A stretch of 64,000 bases of DNA from Rheinheimera sp. (GCA_003543135.1 DPJG01000018.1:62001-126000); one strand, 5' to 3'. Shown: positions 44,871 through 53,728, counted from the first letter of the stretch. The notes: generated by a model not told the origin, from the sequence alone. Numbers and translations are program-made.

Positions 44871-46718
44871 TTAAAACGCCAGCATTTGTACACCCAGCAC
44901 AAACTCCAGCCCGGCCTGACGATAACCCAGGTTGGTCTGATAAGTTTTATCAAACAGGTTGTCGACCTTGGCACGAAGGGTGATGCCAGGTTGCCACTGA
45001 TAAGCCACACCAACGCTCCAAATCAGGTAACTGCCAAGCTCGGGTTGCAGCTTGCCCTGCCAGTCTTTGCCGGAGAATGAGCGGCTTTGATACAAAGCTT
45101 CGGTGCTAAAAGTCCAGTCCTGATAACTTTTGCTGTTGAGCCAGCTGACTTTATGCGCCGGACGTTTTACCAGCTTCAGGCCGGTTTTTTCATCTTTACC
45201 ATCAAGATAACCGTAACTAAACCGCTGCTCAAAATCGTCGATAGCAAAAGCGGCGCTCAGTTCCGCCCCCTGAATACTGGCCAGCAGCACATTGGTGTTT
45301 TGCTGACCCCGCTGGATCAGATTGGTTAAGTCGCGATCAAACAGCACCAAATCCAACTGAAGAGCCTGAAGCTGATAATTCAGCCCTAACTCACGGGATA
45401 ACGACTCTTCCGGTTTTAACAGCGGATTCCCGTATTTTGGCCAGTATAAGTCGTTGAAGGTCGGTACTTTAAAAGCCGTGCCCTGACTAAAACGGGCAAT
45501 CAAATCAGTGCTCAGATGATAACCGGCGCTAAACTGGTAAGTGTTTTTATTGCCATAGCTGGTGAAGTTGTCGTGGCGCACAGCACCATCAAACAAATAT
45601 TGATTGTTATCAAAAGCAAAACCGGCAAACACACTCTGGTTGTTGCGACTATCGGCCGAATAATTCGGCGCATTTTTCAGCACCTGCTCCTGATACCAGC
45701 TGGCACCTGACAATAAGGTCCAATCGGTGGATAAGGTGTAACTGAGCTGATAGGCCGCTTCATCTCTTTTGGTTTTAAACAACGACTCCGGGCTTTGCAG
45801 GCCATAACTGATGTCGCTGTCGACACTGTGCGCCAGTTTCAGCTGATGTGATAACGGGCCCTGACTCAGGCTCCAGTCCAGCTGATGCGAGTCTTGCTGC
45901 GTATCGGCTCTGTCACCACCGTAGTCGCTGTCAAATTCGTAATAACCGTCGTTTAGTTGTGACTGCCAGCGCCACAAACCCAGACTGCTTTGCAGCTCTG
46001 CACCGGCATTAAGGTAACTTTGTTCAAAACCATCATCATCCGGATCACCGCCTATTTTGGCAGAAAAACCGTCGCCCATCGCAGTGCCAAGGCTGCCAAA
46101 TAAGGTCAGGTCGCCGTTTTTCTGACTACCGGACAAGCCCACTTCCGCCAGCTTATTGCTGCCTAACGTGGCGTTAAACTCGGTTTTGTCGCCCTGATGG
46201 CTGGTAATGGCAATAACCCCCCCTAAAGCATCAGAGCCATACCAGGCGGCCTTGGGGCCTCTGATAATTTCGATTTTTTCAATTAATGCCACCGGCACCA
46301 TCGCCAGCGACTGATAACCCAAAGTCGCGGAGCCAATACGCACACCGTCTAATAACACCAGGGTATGACCACTACTGCCACCGCGGATAAACACACTGCT
46401 GTTTTGGCCACGACCACCGTCCCGCGCCACACTGACACCGGCCACTTGCTGTAATAACGCAGGTAAATCACGCACCTGGCGGCGGATAATTTCATCCCTG
46501 TTGATCACAGTGACGCTGCTTAAGGTTTCGGCCACAGCTTTTGCATGGCGATTGGCATAAATGCTGATGTGTTCAAGCTCTGCCTCTTCAGCCTTGGCCT
46601 GGACGGCTTTAGTTTGAACGGACTTGGTTTGAACAGCTTTGGTTTGAACGGGGTTGGCTTGTGCAGCAACGGCAAAAGAGCCGACCACAGCCAGGGTCAG
46701 TACAGATAACTTCAACAT
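44871..46718 (-). CDS. btuB: TonB-dependent vitamin B12 receptor
   Basis: Outer-membrane cobalamin importer. 615 residues: signal peptide (MLKLSVLTLAVVGSFAVAAQA), a short repetitive spacer, a TonB-box-like HISIYA near residue 50, the plug domain (VTVINRDEIIRRQVRDLPALLQ... VFIRGGSSGHTLVLLDGVRIG), and a 22-strand barrel ending in aromatic LGVQMLAF. Substrate assignment rests on the cobalamin riboswitch directly upstream plus similarity to BtuB. The start at 46718 has GGAG 5 nt upstream. Confidence 0.92.
   Translation of the reverse strand: MLKLSVLTLAVVGSFAVAAQANPVQTKAVQTKSVQTKAVQAKAEEAELEHISIYANRHAKAVAETLSSVTVINRDEIIRRQVRDLPALLQQVAGVSVARDGGRGQNSSVFIRGGSSGHTLVLLDGVRIGSATLGYQSLAMVPVALIEKIEIIRGPKAAWYGSDALGGVIAITSHQGDKTEFNATLGSNKLAEVGLSGSQKNGDLTLFGSLGTAMGDGFSAKIGGDPDDDGFEQSYLNAGAELQSSLGLWRWQSQLNDGYYEFDSDYGGDRADTQQDSHQLDWSLSQGPLSHQLKLAHSVDSDISYGLQSPESLFKTKRDEAAYQLSYTLSTDWTLLSGASWYQEQVLKNAPNYSADSRNNQSVFAGFAFDNNQYLFDGAVRHDNFTSYGNKNTYQFSAGYHLSTDLIARFSQGTAFKVPTFNDLYWPKYGNPLLKPEESLSRELGLNYQLQALQLDLVLFDRDLTNLIQRGQQNTNVLLASIQGAELSAAFAIDDFEQRFSYGYLDGKDEKTGLKLVKRPAHKVSWLNSKSYQDWTFSTEALYQSRSFSGKDWQGKLQPELGSYLIWSVGVAYQWQPGITLRAKVDNLFDKTYQTNLGYRQAGLEFVLGVQMLAF
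46590..46649 (-). repeat. Four 15-bp in-frame repeats in the btuB N terminus
   Basis: Encodes VQTKA-VQTKS-VQTKA-VQAKA (residues 24-43), between the signal peptide and the TonB box; four tandem, slightly diverged copies of a 5-codon unit. Confidence 0.8.
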
Positions 46719-46766
46719 GAAAACTCCAGATGACACGCCCACCGCGTGTTGTTGGGTGAATGAATT

Positions 46767-46975
46767 TTCAGGCCGGTCTCCGGGCTGCAGCATCCGGGCT
46801 GGTATGGCTTAAAGCCAATACTCACCCAGCTCGTCTTATACCTTCCCATCCAAAGACAGTGGCAGTGAAAGACAAACAGCAAAATTGCTGATGATGTTAC
46901 CGTTGCGGGGGCAGCTCTGGTGTTTCACCAGATTCCCGTTTCACTGTTGCAAGCCAAGCTTCAACAGCACCTGAA
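46767..46975 (-). promoter_or_regulatory. Cobalamin riboswitch controlling btuB
   Basis: On the minus strand the order of conserved pieces is P1 5' arm TTCAGG (46975-46970), GGGAATCTGGTGAAACACCAG (given here as GGGAAT...GAAA...), the core GCTGCCCCCGCAACGGTAA, GCCACTGTC, GGGAAGG, and the B12 box GCCCGGAGACCGGCC followed by the P1 3' arm CCTGAA (46772-46767). This is a complete AdoCbl-type element lying 48 nt before the btuB ATG. Ligand binding is expected to repress btuB. Confidence 0.95.
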
Positions 46976-46987
46976 AAACGCGGCCAC

Positions 46988-47015
46988 AGTGTAGCGGCCG
47001 CTGTTGGATTGTCAA
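46988..47015 (-). promoter_or_regulatory. Promoter of the btuB riboswitch transcript
   Basis: TTGACA, 16-bp spacer, TACACT on the minus strand, about 13 bp before the riboswitch 5' arm. GCGGCC / GGCCGC arms flank the -10 hexamer. The 357-bp stretch between btuB and yajQ is fully used by this promoter and the riboswitch, apart from ~60 bp next to yajQ where I see nothing. Confidence 0.75.
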
Positions 47016-47075
47016 TAGAAATCCAGATGGCTACTCCCAAGGCGTTCAGCCAGCCCGGGATGGGCGGAGGATTTT

Positions 47076-47558
47076 TTAATCGCGAAAGTTCTGATACTGG
47101 AATGGCTGGCCTAAGTCGGCCTGACGAATCAGCGCGATGGCTTCTTGCAAATCATCACGTTTTTTACCGGACACCCGCACTTCATCACCCTGAATAGCGG
47201 CTTGTACCTTGGATTTGCTCTCTTTGATCAGTTTGACAATTTTACGCGCCATATCCTGATCAATGCCTTGTTTTAACGACAATAACTGGCTGTAGGTTTT
47301 ACCCGAATGCACCACATCTTCTTCTTTAAAAGAGCGCACATCAAGGTTACGTTTTACCGCCTTAGCGAGAAAAATTTCTTTCATTTGTTGCAGCTGAAAC
47401 TCAGCTTCGGCACTCATGCTGACTTGTTTATCTTTTAATTCGAACTTGGCGTTAATACCACGAAAATCAAAACGGGTGTCCAGCTCACGGTTGGCGTTGT
47501 CCACCGCGTTCAATACTTCCTGCAAATCAACTTTAGAAACAATATCAAATGAAGGCAT
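47076..47558 (-). CDS. yajQ: YajQ family nucleotide-binding protein
   Basis: A 160-residue protein with two ferredoxin-like halves. It starts [33 protein letters not shown] and [23 protein letters not shown] are family landmarks. YajQ proteins bind c-di-GMP in Xanthomonas and act with transcription factors there; in others a nucleic-acid role is proposed. A c-di-GMP synthase gene lies 8 kb away in this window, but no direct link is visible. Confidence 0.93.
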   Translation of the reverse strand: MPSFDIVSKVDLQEVLNAVDNANRELDTRFDFRGINAKFELKDKQVSMSAEAEFQLQQMKEIFLAKAVKRNLDVRSFKEEDVVHSGKTYSQLLSLKQGIDQDMARKIVKLIKESKSKVQAAIQGDEVRVSGKKRDDLQEAIALIRQADLGQPFQYQNFRD

Positions 47559-47668
47559 CGGGGCTCTCCTTAAAATTCAATCAGATCCGGCCCAAAAGCG
47601 GCACCAGCAGATGCGCGCCCTGGCTCCTGCTCATCGCCTGTTGCAATGAGCTCTGGTAATGGTGCGCT

Positions 47669-47697
47669 GGATTATAGCGAAAATGGTCGTATAATCC
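47669..47697 (+). promoter_or_regulatory. Perfect -10 box within an inverted repeat, upstream of the VanZ-like gene
   Basis: TATAAT at 47690-47695 with only a poor -35. Arms GGATTAT (47669-47675) and ATAATCC (47691-47697) are exact complements spaced about two helical turns apart and cover the -10 region, as expected of a repressor operator. Confidence 0.5.
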
Positions 47698-47730
47698 GAG
47701 CCTTGGCGTTTTTCTTCTGCGGGATTTTTT

Positions 47731-48105
47731 ATGTTGGTAAGCCGTCCCTGGTTTTTTCGTCTGTTGTTTTTGCTTGCGCTGATTGTGTGCAGTTACGGAT
47801 TTTTAAAAGACGTCAGCGGCCTGCCCTCAAGCTGGATGCCCAATGACAAACTGATGCATGGTCTGATATTCCTGATGTTGATGTTGCTGTGGCAACTTAG
47901 TTTTTATCGTCGTGTGCTCGCGGGTTTGTTATTGCTTGGTATTTACGGCGGCGCCATTGAACTGGCGCAGCACTTTTTCACCACCAGATTTGGTGATTGG
48001 TGGGATTTTCTGGCCGACCTTGGCGGTCTGGCACTGGCGCTGCTGTTATGGCAATTGCCGCTGTGGCGCCGTTTTCAACAGGCTCCAGCAGAAGGAACCC
48101 GCTGA
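47731..48105 (+). CDS. VanZ-like membrane protein
   Basis: A 124-residue protein with four hydrophobic segments and the VanZ-family pattern: MPNDKLMHGLIFLMLMLL, then GGAIELAQHFFTTRFGDWWDFLADLGGLALALLL with the conserved acidic Glu and Asp residues. Function outside vancomycin/teicoplanin clusters is unknown. GGGA precedes the ATG. The TGA overlaps the panE ATG by one base. Confidence 0.83.
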   Translation: MLVSRPWFFRLLFLLALIVCSYGFLKDVSGLPSSWMPNDKLMHGLIFLMLMLLWQLSFYRRVLAGLLLLGIYGGAIELAQHFFTTRFGDWWDFLADLGGLALALLLWQLPLWRRFQQAPAEGTR

Positions 48106-49001
48106 TGTCAGCGCCCTGGCTGGTGGTGGGTAAAGGCGCTATTGGTTTATTGGCGGCCAGCAGATGGTTACTCAGCGCCCAGAGCGTTTTGTTGTGGCAA
48201 AAAACACCACAGCCACTGAGTTATCGTTTTAGTGCCGGTGGCCGCGACTTTGCCATGCAGCTGCAAAATGCCAGCCAGGGCCCTTTTAGCAAAGTGCTGG
48301 TGCCGGTGAAAGCCTATGACGTTGTTGCTGTGGTGCACACTTTATTACCGCATTTAGCTGACGAGGCGCAGCTGGTGCTTTGCCATAATGGTATGGGCAC
48401 GCTGGAGCCTGTTGCGGTTTTACTCAAACCCGGCCAGGGACTTTGGTTTGCCAGCACCAGCCATGGCGCTTATAAACCTCATGCACTGCACATTATTCAC
48501 AGTGGACAGGGAAATACCATATTGGCGCCCTGTAATGACGCCGCCCGCAATTGCACAGCGCCGATAGCGGCTGAACTCACCCAAGCATTGTCGCCACTGA
48601 CACAGGTCGACGACATTCAGCCCTATTTATGGCAAAAGCTTGCGGTCAATAGTGTGATTAATCCACTGACTGCTTTACATCAATGCCGCAATGGTGAATT
48701 AAACCAACCTCAGTATCAGGCGCAGATCAAACTTTTGCTGGCTGAGTTTGTGCAAGTGGCGGCTGCCTGTGGGCAGCTTTTTAGCGGGGACAGGCTGTAT
48801 CAGCTGGTGCAACAAGTGCAGAGCAATACAGCACAAAACTTTTCTTCGATGTTACAGGATGTTAGCGCGGGCCGACGCACCGAGCTTGGTGCTATTACCG
48901 GCTATTTATTGCAGCAGGCAGCAGCACATCAGCTGGCAATGCCGGAGCATCAGGCGCTTTATCAGGCGCTGGCGGCAAAGCTCGCGCCCTGGCAGTTGTA
49001 A
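48105..49001 (+). CDS. panE: Ketopantoate reductase family protein
   Basis: NADPH-dependent reduction of 2-dehydropantoate to pantoate in the coenzyme A pathway. 298 residues; N-terminal dinucleotide motif VVGKGAIGLL (Lys in the usual Ala position of GAGAIG), then LCHNGMGTLE, STSHGAYKP, the catalytic lysine in LWQKLAVNSVINPLTALH and the C-terminal SSMLQDVSAGRRTELGAITGYL. The start at 48105 overlaps the VanZ-like stop; AGAAGGA lies upstream. Confidence 0.88.
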   Translation: MSAPWLVVGKGAIGLLAASRWLLSAQSVLLWQKTPQPLSYRFSAGGRDFAMQLQNASQGPFSKVLVPVKAYDVVAVVHTLLPHLADEAQLVLCHNGMGTLEPVAVLLKPGQGLWFASTSHGAYKPHALHIIHSGQGNTILAPCNDAARNCTAPIAAELTQALSPLTQVDDIQPYLWQKLAVNSVINPLTALHQCRNGELNQPQYQAQIKLLLAEFVQVAAACGQLFSGDRLYQLVQQVQSNTAQNFSSMLQDVSAGRRTELGAITGYLLQQAAAHQLAMPEHQALYQALAAKLAPWQL

Positions 49002-49043
49002 CAACAGCCCGTTATCACCACAGACTGTTGTGACAAAACGCTG

Positions 49044-50507
49044 TTATTTGTCTTTTTTATACACAGCCACGTTTTGATAACCCTGCTCTTTAAGTAGCAG
49101 CGCCTGTAAGCGGCTCATCACACCACGGTCACAATACAGATAATATTGTTTGTCTTTGGCAAGCTCGGCAAAATCCGAGGCAATTTTATAAAACGGCAGC
49201 TCCAGCACCTGATGGCTATCCAGTTGCAGCGGGTTGCGCTCAGCTTCATCCGGTGCACGCACATCAATCACCACAGCCCCTTCAGGTAACACAGCTTCAG
49301 TGTCGATGGTGGCCACCTGCTGGCCGGCCTGATATTCCACAGTGCGGATATCCAGTACCTTGGCGTCCTGACTGACTTTTTCCAAAATACTAAAATCAAA
49401 ACGTGCTTCGGCAGCGTTGACATCGGCCAGCACTGCATTAATGGTCGGGCTTTTGGAGATCACACCACAATATTCCGGCATGGTTTTGGCGAGATCTTCC
49501 ACGCCAATAGCCCGGGCTATATCAATAATGTCCTGTTTGTCCTGATACACCAAAGGGCGCAGGATCAGCATCTCAGTGACCCGGTCAATGACGTTTAAAT
49601 TGACGATGGTTTGACTGGCCACCTGACCAATACTTTCGCCTGTCACCACAGCTTTAATATTCAGGCTGTCGGCGACTGTGGTTGCAGCCCGCATCATCAT
49701 ACGTTTGAGCACAACGCCCATCAGGCCGTTGTCAATTTTTTCCAGAATTTCAGTCACCACAGGGGCAAAATCAACAGAAACAAACTTCACCTTGTGCGAC
49801 AAACTATATTTTTGCCACAGGTAAAAGGCCATCTGCCGCACCCCGGTTTCATGGGCGGCTCCACCTAAATTAAAAAACAAATAATGGGTGCGAAGCCCTT
49901 TACGGATCATCAGATAACTGGCCACTGCCGAATCAAAACCACCAGAAATCAACGACAAAACATCACCCTGGGACGGCAGCGGGAAACCGCCCATGCCCTG
50001 ATAAGCACGGCGCACAATAATGAGTTTTTCTTTGCGTATTTCCACCTGGACTGTCACGTCCGGCTGCTTTAACTTCACCTGTGCTGTTGGAATATGCTGA
50101 TTGAGCCCACCGCCGATATAACGTTCGGCTTCAATTGAAGAAAATTCGTGATTGCCCTGACGGCGCACCCGCACACAAAAGGTTTTGCCATGTAGCTGGT
50201 CACGGTACACCGCCAGCACCTGCTCAAAAATATCGTGTAGTGAACTGAACTCAGATGACTGCATCTGGGCAAACTGCACTATGCCGGGAATACATTGCAG
50301 CTGTTCGGCCATTTTTTGCGCAAGCAGCTCATCGCCTTGTGGCGACATTACAGTTAAATGGTCATACAGATTACGCACCACAATGGACGGGTCCAGTTGC
50401 AGCAGAATGGTTTTCAGATTTTGTTCCAGCAGCATGGTCTGGCGCTTACGCACCGACTTACTTTTAATGGAGATTTCAGGGTGTAACTTAACAATAAATT
50501 CAATCAT
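49044..50507 (-). CDS. thiI: tRNA 4-thiouridine synthase / thiamine sulfurtransferase ThiI
   Basis: Makes s4U8 in tRNA and feeds sulfur into thiazole synthesis. 487 residues (E. coli 482): N-terminal ferredoxin-like and THUMP domains (residues 1-~165), the PP-loop SGGFDSAVASYL near 190, and a C-terminal rhodanese domain (from ~400) with the persulfide cysteine in YLYCDRGVMSRLQALLL. The CGVISK cysteine needed for disulfide formation is also present. Fits the long, bifunctional gammaproteobacterial form. Convergent with panE. Confidence 0.96.
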   Translation of the reverse strand: MIEFIVKLHPEISIKSKSVRKRQTMLLEQNLKTILLQLDPSIVVRNLYDHLTVMSPQGDELLAQKMAEQLQCIPGIVQFAQMQSSEFSSLHDIFEQVLAVYRDQLHGKTFCVRVRRQGNHEFSSIEAERYIGGGLNQHIPTAQVKLKQPDVTVQVEIRKEKLIIVRRAYQGMGGFPLPSQGDVLSLISGGFDSAVASYLMIRKGLRTHYLFFNLGGAAHETGVRQMAFYLWQKYSLSHKVKFVSVDFAPVVTEILEKIDNGLMGVVLKRMMMRAATTVADSLNIKAVVTGESIGQVASQTIVNLNVIDRVTEMLILRPLVYQDKQDIIDIARAIGVEDLAKTMPEYCGVISKSPTINAVLADVNAAEARFDFSILEKVSQDAKVLDIRTVEYQAGQQVATIDTEAVLPEGAVVIDVRAPDEAERNPLQLDSHQVLELPFYKIASDFAELAKDKQYYLYCDRGVMSRLQALLLKEQGYQNVAVYKKDK

Positions 50508-50612
50508 AACTGTGCTGCCGGCAAAAAACTGGCGCGCATTATAACGCCATTGCTTAAAAACGGCAGAGATTTGTCTAAGGTGCTGCCCGGCGCTGGGTCT
50601 AAAACAACAAGA

Positions 50613-50639
50613 GGCAGCACATCAAAAGGATGTGCTGCC
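50613..50639 (-). terminator. Terminator-like hairpin after pomB
   Basis: GGCAGCACATC / GATGTGCTGCC perfect 11-bp stem with a 5-nt loop, directly after the pomB stop on the minus strand, followed by a mixed CTCTTGTTGTTTT tract. Confidence 0.7.
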
Positions 50640-50643
50640 GTGC

Positions 50644-51609
50644 TCAGTTTTGTTTTGGCTGGGCCGGTTGACTGGCTGGTGGCGTCTGGGGCTGTAACTG
50701 AATAGGCGCCGACTCTTTGGCTTTCCCCTGCATAATAGAAATTTCTACCCTGCGGTTACGCTTGCGGTTGGCTTCAGTGTCATTGGGCACCAGAGGTCTG
50801 GTGTCGGCATGCCCAACCACCACAAGGCGGTCTTTTTCCAGGCCAGTGCCTGCCAATAACTCAGTGGCCACTGATACTGCGCGTTTTGCTGACAACTCCC
50901 AGTTATTGCTGTTTAACTCGTCCGACACCTGATCGTTATCGGTATGACCAGACACGGTAATTTCACCCGGAATGTCTTTTAAAATCACGCCAATTTGCTG
51001 CACTATAGGTTTAAAACGCGGCTGCAAAAAAGTGGATCCGGACGGAAATGAGCCGTTTTCACGAATACGGATAATAATTTGCTGCCCAAGCGACTCCAGC
51101 TCTACAGCGCCGTCCTGAATTTGCTGCTCCATCTGCTCCGCAATTTTTTTCACCATTTCGTTCACCTGTTCCTGCATCATCGCAGTTTCGGTTTCCGGTT
51201 GGGCCTGGCTTTGTTCATCCGGACTGTCACTTAAACCGCCGGTTTTGTCTTCCCTTTGTTCCTGCCGCCCGCCGGCAGAATCTTCCTCACCTGCTTCAAA
51301 TTCCAGGGTTTGTTGCGTCATATCCACGGTTTGTTGTTGTAGCGTGTCTATTGGCGTTGGATCGGGCCGGCCAGGTCTGAACTCCATGGCAATGACACTG
51401 GTGCCTTTGGGAATGTCTTTGACTTCAATTTTATTTTGTACACCAAAAGCAAAAGCCATGGAACCGGCCAGCTGTTTGAACTTTTGCACGTCCATCTCGG
51501 AAAAAGACAGCAACAACACAAAAAAGCACATTAACAAAGACATTAAGTCGGCAAAGGTACCCATGTAAGCGGGCAATCCCGGCGGTGGACATTTAGGACA
51601 GTCAGCCAT
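50644..51609 (-). CDS. pomB: Flagellar stator protein PomB
   Basis: Peptidoglycan-anchored subunit of the sodium-type flagellar motor. 321 residues: a single transmembrane helix near residues 15-37 with the ion-binding Asp in TFADLMSLLMCFFVLLLSF, a plug/linker rich in Gln/Glu, and an OmpA-like domain (SFPSGSTFLQPRF, VSGHTDNDQV, LVVVGHADTRPL, NRRVEISI). The start MADCPKCPPPGLPAYMGTFAD is the PomB type. Follows pomA by 8 bp with GGAG upstream. Confidence 0.95.
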   Translation of the reverse strand: MADCPKCPPPGLPAYMGTFADLMSLLMCFFVLLLSFSEMDVQKFKQLAGSMAFAFGVQNKIEVKDIPKGTSVIAMEFRPGRPDPTPIDTLQQQTVDMTQQTLEFEAGEEDSAGGRQEQREDKTGGLSDSPDEQSQAQPETETAMMQEQVNEMVKKIAEQMEQQIQDGAVELESLGQQIIIRIRENGSFPSGSTFLQPRFKPIVQQIGVILKDIPGEITVSGHTDNDQVSDELNSNNWELSAKRAVSVATELLAGTGLEKDRLVVVGHADTRPLVPNDTEANRKRNRRVEISIMQGKAKESAPIQLQPQTPPASQPAQPKQN

Positions 51610-51617
51610 ATCCGCTC

Positions 51618-52388
51618 CTACTCTGCTTCAGCTTTGGCTTCGCGTTTTGCCGCCATTAAATAATTGCGCAGCACCCCTTCAATCACTTTTGGGTTCTGAC
51701 CGTCCTGAATGCCCATAATGGCGTCCAGAATCAACTGATTATTGATTTTTTCCTCTTCGTTGCGGATGGCCATTTTGTCGGCCAACGGGATACAGAGGCA
51801 GTTCGCTAAAATTGCACCATATAAGGTTGTTAACAAAGCAACGGCCATGGCGGGGCCTATCGCTTTAGGGTCTGACATATTGGCCAACATCGCCACCAGG
51901 CCCACCAGAGTACCGATCATGCCCATTGCCGGCCCCAGGTCACCCATGTTTTTGAAAATAGAGATATACAGGCCGTGGCGGTTGTAGGTCAGGTCAATAT
52001 CTTTTTCCAGAGTACCACGCACTACATCGGCATCATGGCCGTCAACCAGCATATTGATGCCTTTTTGCATAAAAGGATTGGGAATTTCCGCTTCTTCCAG
52101 CGCTAAAAAACCACCTTTTCGGGCGGAATCAGCCAACTGCACAGCTTTTTCTATCAGCTCTTCGGGTGCTTCACTTTTAAACATAAAAGCTTTTCCGGCG
52201 GCCTTAAAGGAACCACCAAGCTGCCCAAAGGTAAATTTCATAATGACTACAGTGATGGTGCCGCCAAAAACGATCACGATGGAGACAAAATCGTAAAACA
52301 TCACCAGATTGCCGGCAGCAGCCAGGTACATAGCCCAGACCATCATGCCAATAGTGGCAACTAAACCTATGACGGTTGCTAAATCCAC
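51618..52388 (-). CDS. pomA: Flagellar stator protein PomA
   Basis: MotA-type stator subunit; with PomB it forms the Na+ channel driving polar flagellar rotation. 256 residues (V. alginolyticus PomA 253) beginning MDLATVIGLVATIGMMVWAM, four transmembrane helices, the charged cytoplasmic loop for FliG contact, and the conserved NMGDLGPAMGMIGTLVGLVAML helix 3. A sigma-28-like promoter precedes it. Divergent from xseB-ispA-dxs, as in Vibrio. Confidence 0.96.
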   Translation of the reverse strand: MDLATVIGLVATIGMMVWAMYLAAAGNLVMFYDFVSIVIVFGGTITVVIMKFTFGQLGGSFKAAGKAFMFKSEAPEELIEKAVQLADSARKGGFLALEEAEIPNPFMQKGINMLVDGHDADVVRGTLEKDIDLTYNRHGLYISIFKNMGDLGPAMGMIGTLVGLVAMLANMSDPKAIGPAMAVALLTTLYGAILANCLCIPLADKMAIRNEEEKINNQLILDAIMGIQDGQNPKVIEGVLRNYLMAAKREAKAEAE

Positions 52389-52445
52389 ATCGAATCTCCC
52401 GAAAGGTACAAACCAAATATCAGTTTTATCTTAGCTTATAGTTAG

Positions 52446-52472
52446 TTATCGACCAATAGCAGTAAATGCTTA
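52446..52472 (-). promoter_or_regulatory. Sigma-28 (FliA)-like promoter of pomAB
   Basis: On the minus strand TAAGCATT, an 11-bp spacer and GTCGATAA. The -10 matches the FliA consensus GCCGATAA at 7 of 8 positions with the exact consensus spacing. It ends 57 bp upstream of the pomA ATG and matches the gene's flagellar function. Confidence 0.65.
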
Positions 52473-52522
52473 AAAATATTTAAGTTGTCACCCAAATTTA
52501 GTTGCCGCCACCGCCATTCTGA

Positions 52523-52551
52523 TTGACCATAGCCAAGCTCTGAGGTAACTT
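52523..52551 (+). promoter_or_regulatory. Putative sigma-70 promoter of xseB-ispA-dxs
   Basis: TTGACC, a 17-bp spacer and TAACTT, ending 27 bp before the xseB ATG. Confidence 0.5.
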
Positions 52552-52578
52552 TGCGCACACTTTTAAAAAGGCCGGATT

Positions 52579-52824
52579 ATGAGTAAAAAGCAAGCAAATC
52601 CACAGCAATTTGAGCAGATGATCGCCGAGCTGGAGACTATTGTGCAGCAGCTGGAACAAGGTGATTTGTCGCTCGATGATTCGCTGCAACAATTTGAACG
52701 GGGTGTTGCCCTGGCCCGCGCCAGCCAGCAACAACTTCAGACTGCAGAACAAAAAGTACAAATGCTGCTGCAACAAAACAACAGCGAGCAGCTGGTTGCC
52801 TTTACCCCGGCCGCAGGAGAATAA
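52579..52824 (+). CDS. xseB: Exodeoxyribonuclease VII small subunit
   Basis: Small subunit of exonuclease VII, degrading single-stranded DNA with XseA. 81 residues with the standard [26 protein letters not shown] and [24 protein letters not shown] coiled-coil hairpin. First gene of the conserved xseB-ispA-dxs operon. Confidence 0.95.
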   Translation: MSKKQANPQQFEQMIAELETIVQQLEQGDLSLDDSLQQFERGVALARASQQQLQTAEQKVQMLLQQNNSEQLVAFTPAAGE

Positions 52825-52825
52825 C

Positions 52826-53713
52826 GTGGCTTTAACCCTGTTACCGCTCTACCAGCAAAGGGTGGAGCAAAAAATGACAGCTTTATTGCAGTCCAGAGTC
52901 AACACTGACGCTGAATTGTTACAGGCCATGCAATACAGCCTGTTGTCCGGTGGCAAAAGAATACGGCCTTTTCTGGTGTACAGCTGTGGCCAGATGCTGG
53001 GCGCTTCACTGGATGATTTGGATGCACCGGCCATGGCGCTGGAGTGTCTGCATACTTACTCATTGATCCACGACGACTTACCGGCGATGGACAACGACGA
53101 CTTACGCCGCGGTCGTCCTACCTGCCATAAAGCATTTAACGAAGCCACCGCAATTCTGGCCGGCGACGCGCTGCAGGCCATTGCCTTTGAAGTACTGGCA
53201 GCTCATCCTTATCAGCAGGTGGATTTTAGAGAGCGGCTGCAGCTGGTACAGCAACTGGCACTGCATTCTGGTTATAACGGTATGTGTGGTGGTCAGTCGA
53301 TAGACCTTGCCCATACCAACAAAGCCATGACAGTTGAAGCGCTTGAAGCCATGCATCAACTGAAAACAGGCGCATTAATTGAATCAGCAGTACAGATGGC
53401 CTGGTTATGCAGCCCCAAACGCGATGAAGCTGAACTGGCCGCACTGGTGAAATATGCCAGAGCTTTGGGCCTGGCATTTCAGGTACAGGACGATATTCTC
53501 GACATCGAAGGTGACACCGCCACTCTGGGTAAACCCCAGGGCTCGGATCAACAAGCCAATAAAGCCACTTATCCGGCTTTGCTTGGTTTAGAAGTTGCCA
53601 AAGCCAAGGCGCAGCAACTCTTTGCACAAGCCAAAGATGCGCTTTCTGTGTTACCTTATGACACCCAACAACTCAGCGCATTTGCCCATTACGTAATTGC
53701 ACGCAGCTTTTGA
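52826..53713 (+). CDS. ispA: Geranylgeranyl/farnesyl diphosphate synthase IspA, GTG start
   Basis: Prenyl transferase making farnesyl diphosphate from isopentenyl and dimethylallyl diphosphates, feeding quinones and undecaprenyl carrier. 295 residues; first Asp-rich motif DDLPAMDNDD, second motif FQVQDDILDIEGD, GGKRIRPFLVY, and KTGALIESAVQMAWL. The start is GTG at 52826, with AGGAGA 5 nt upstream and 1 bp after the xseB stop. The next gene, dxs, starts 15 bp after its stop. Confidence 0.93.
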   Translation: MALTLLPLYQQRVEQKMTALLQSRVNTDAELLQAMQYSLLSGGKRIRPFLVYSCGQMLGASLDDLDAPAMALECLHTYSLIHDDLPAMDNDDLRRGRPTCHKAFNEATAILAGDALQAIAFEVLAAHPYQQVDFRERLQLVQQLALHSGYNGMCGGQSIDLAHTNKAMTVEALEAMHQLKTGALIESAVQMAWLCSPKRDEAELAALVKYARALGLAFQVQDDILDIEGDTATLGKPQGSDQQANKATYPALLGLEVAKAKAQQLFAQAKDALSVLPYDTQQLSAFAHYVIARSF

Positions 53714-53728
53714 CCAAGGTTTTAGTTT

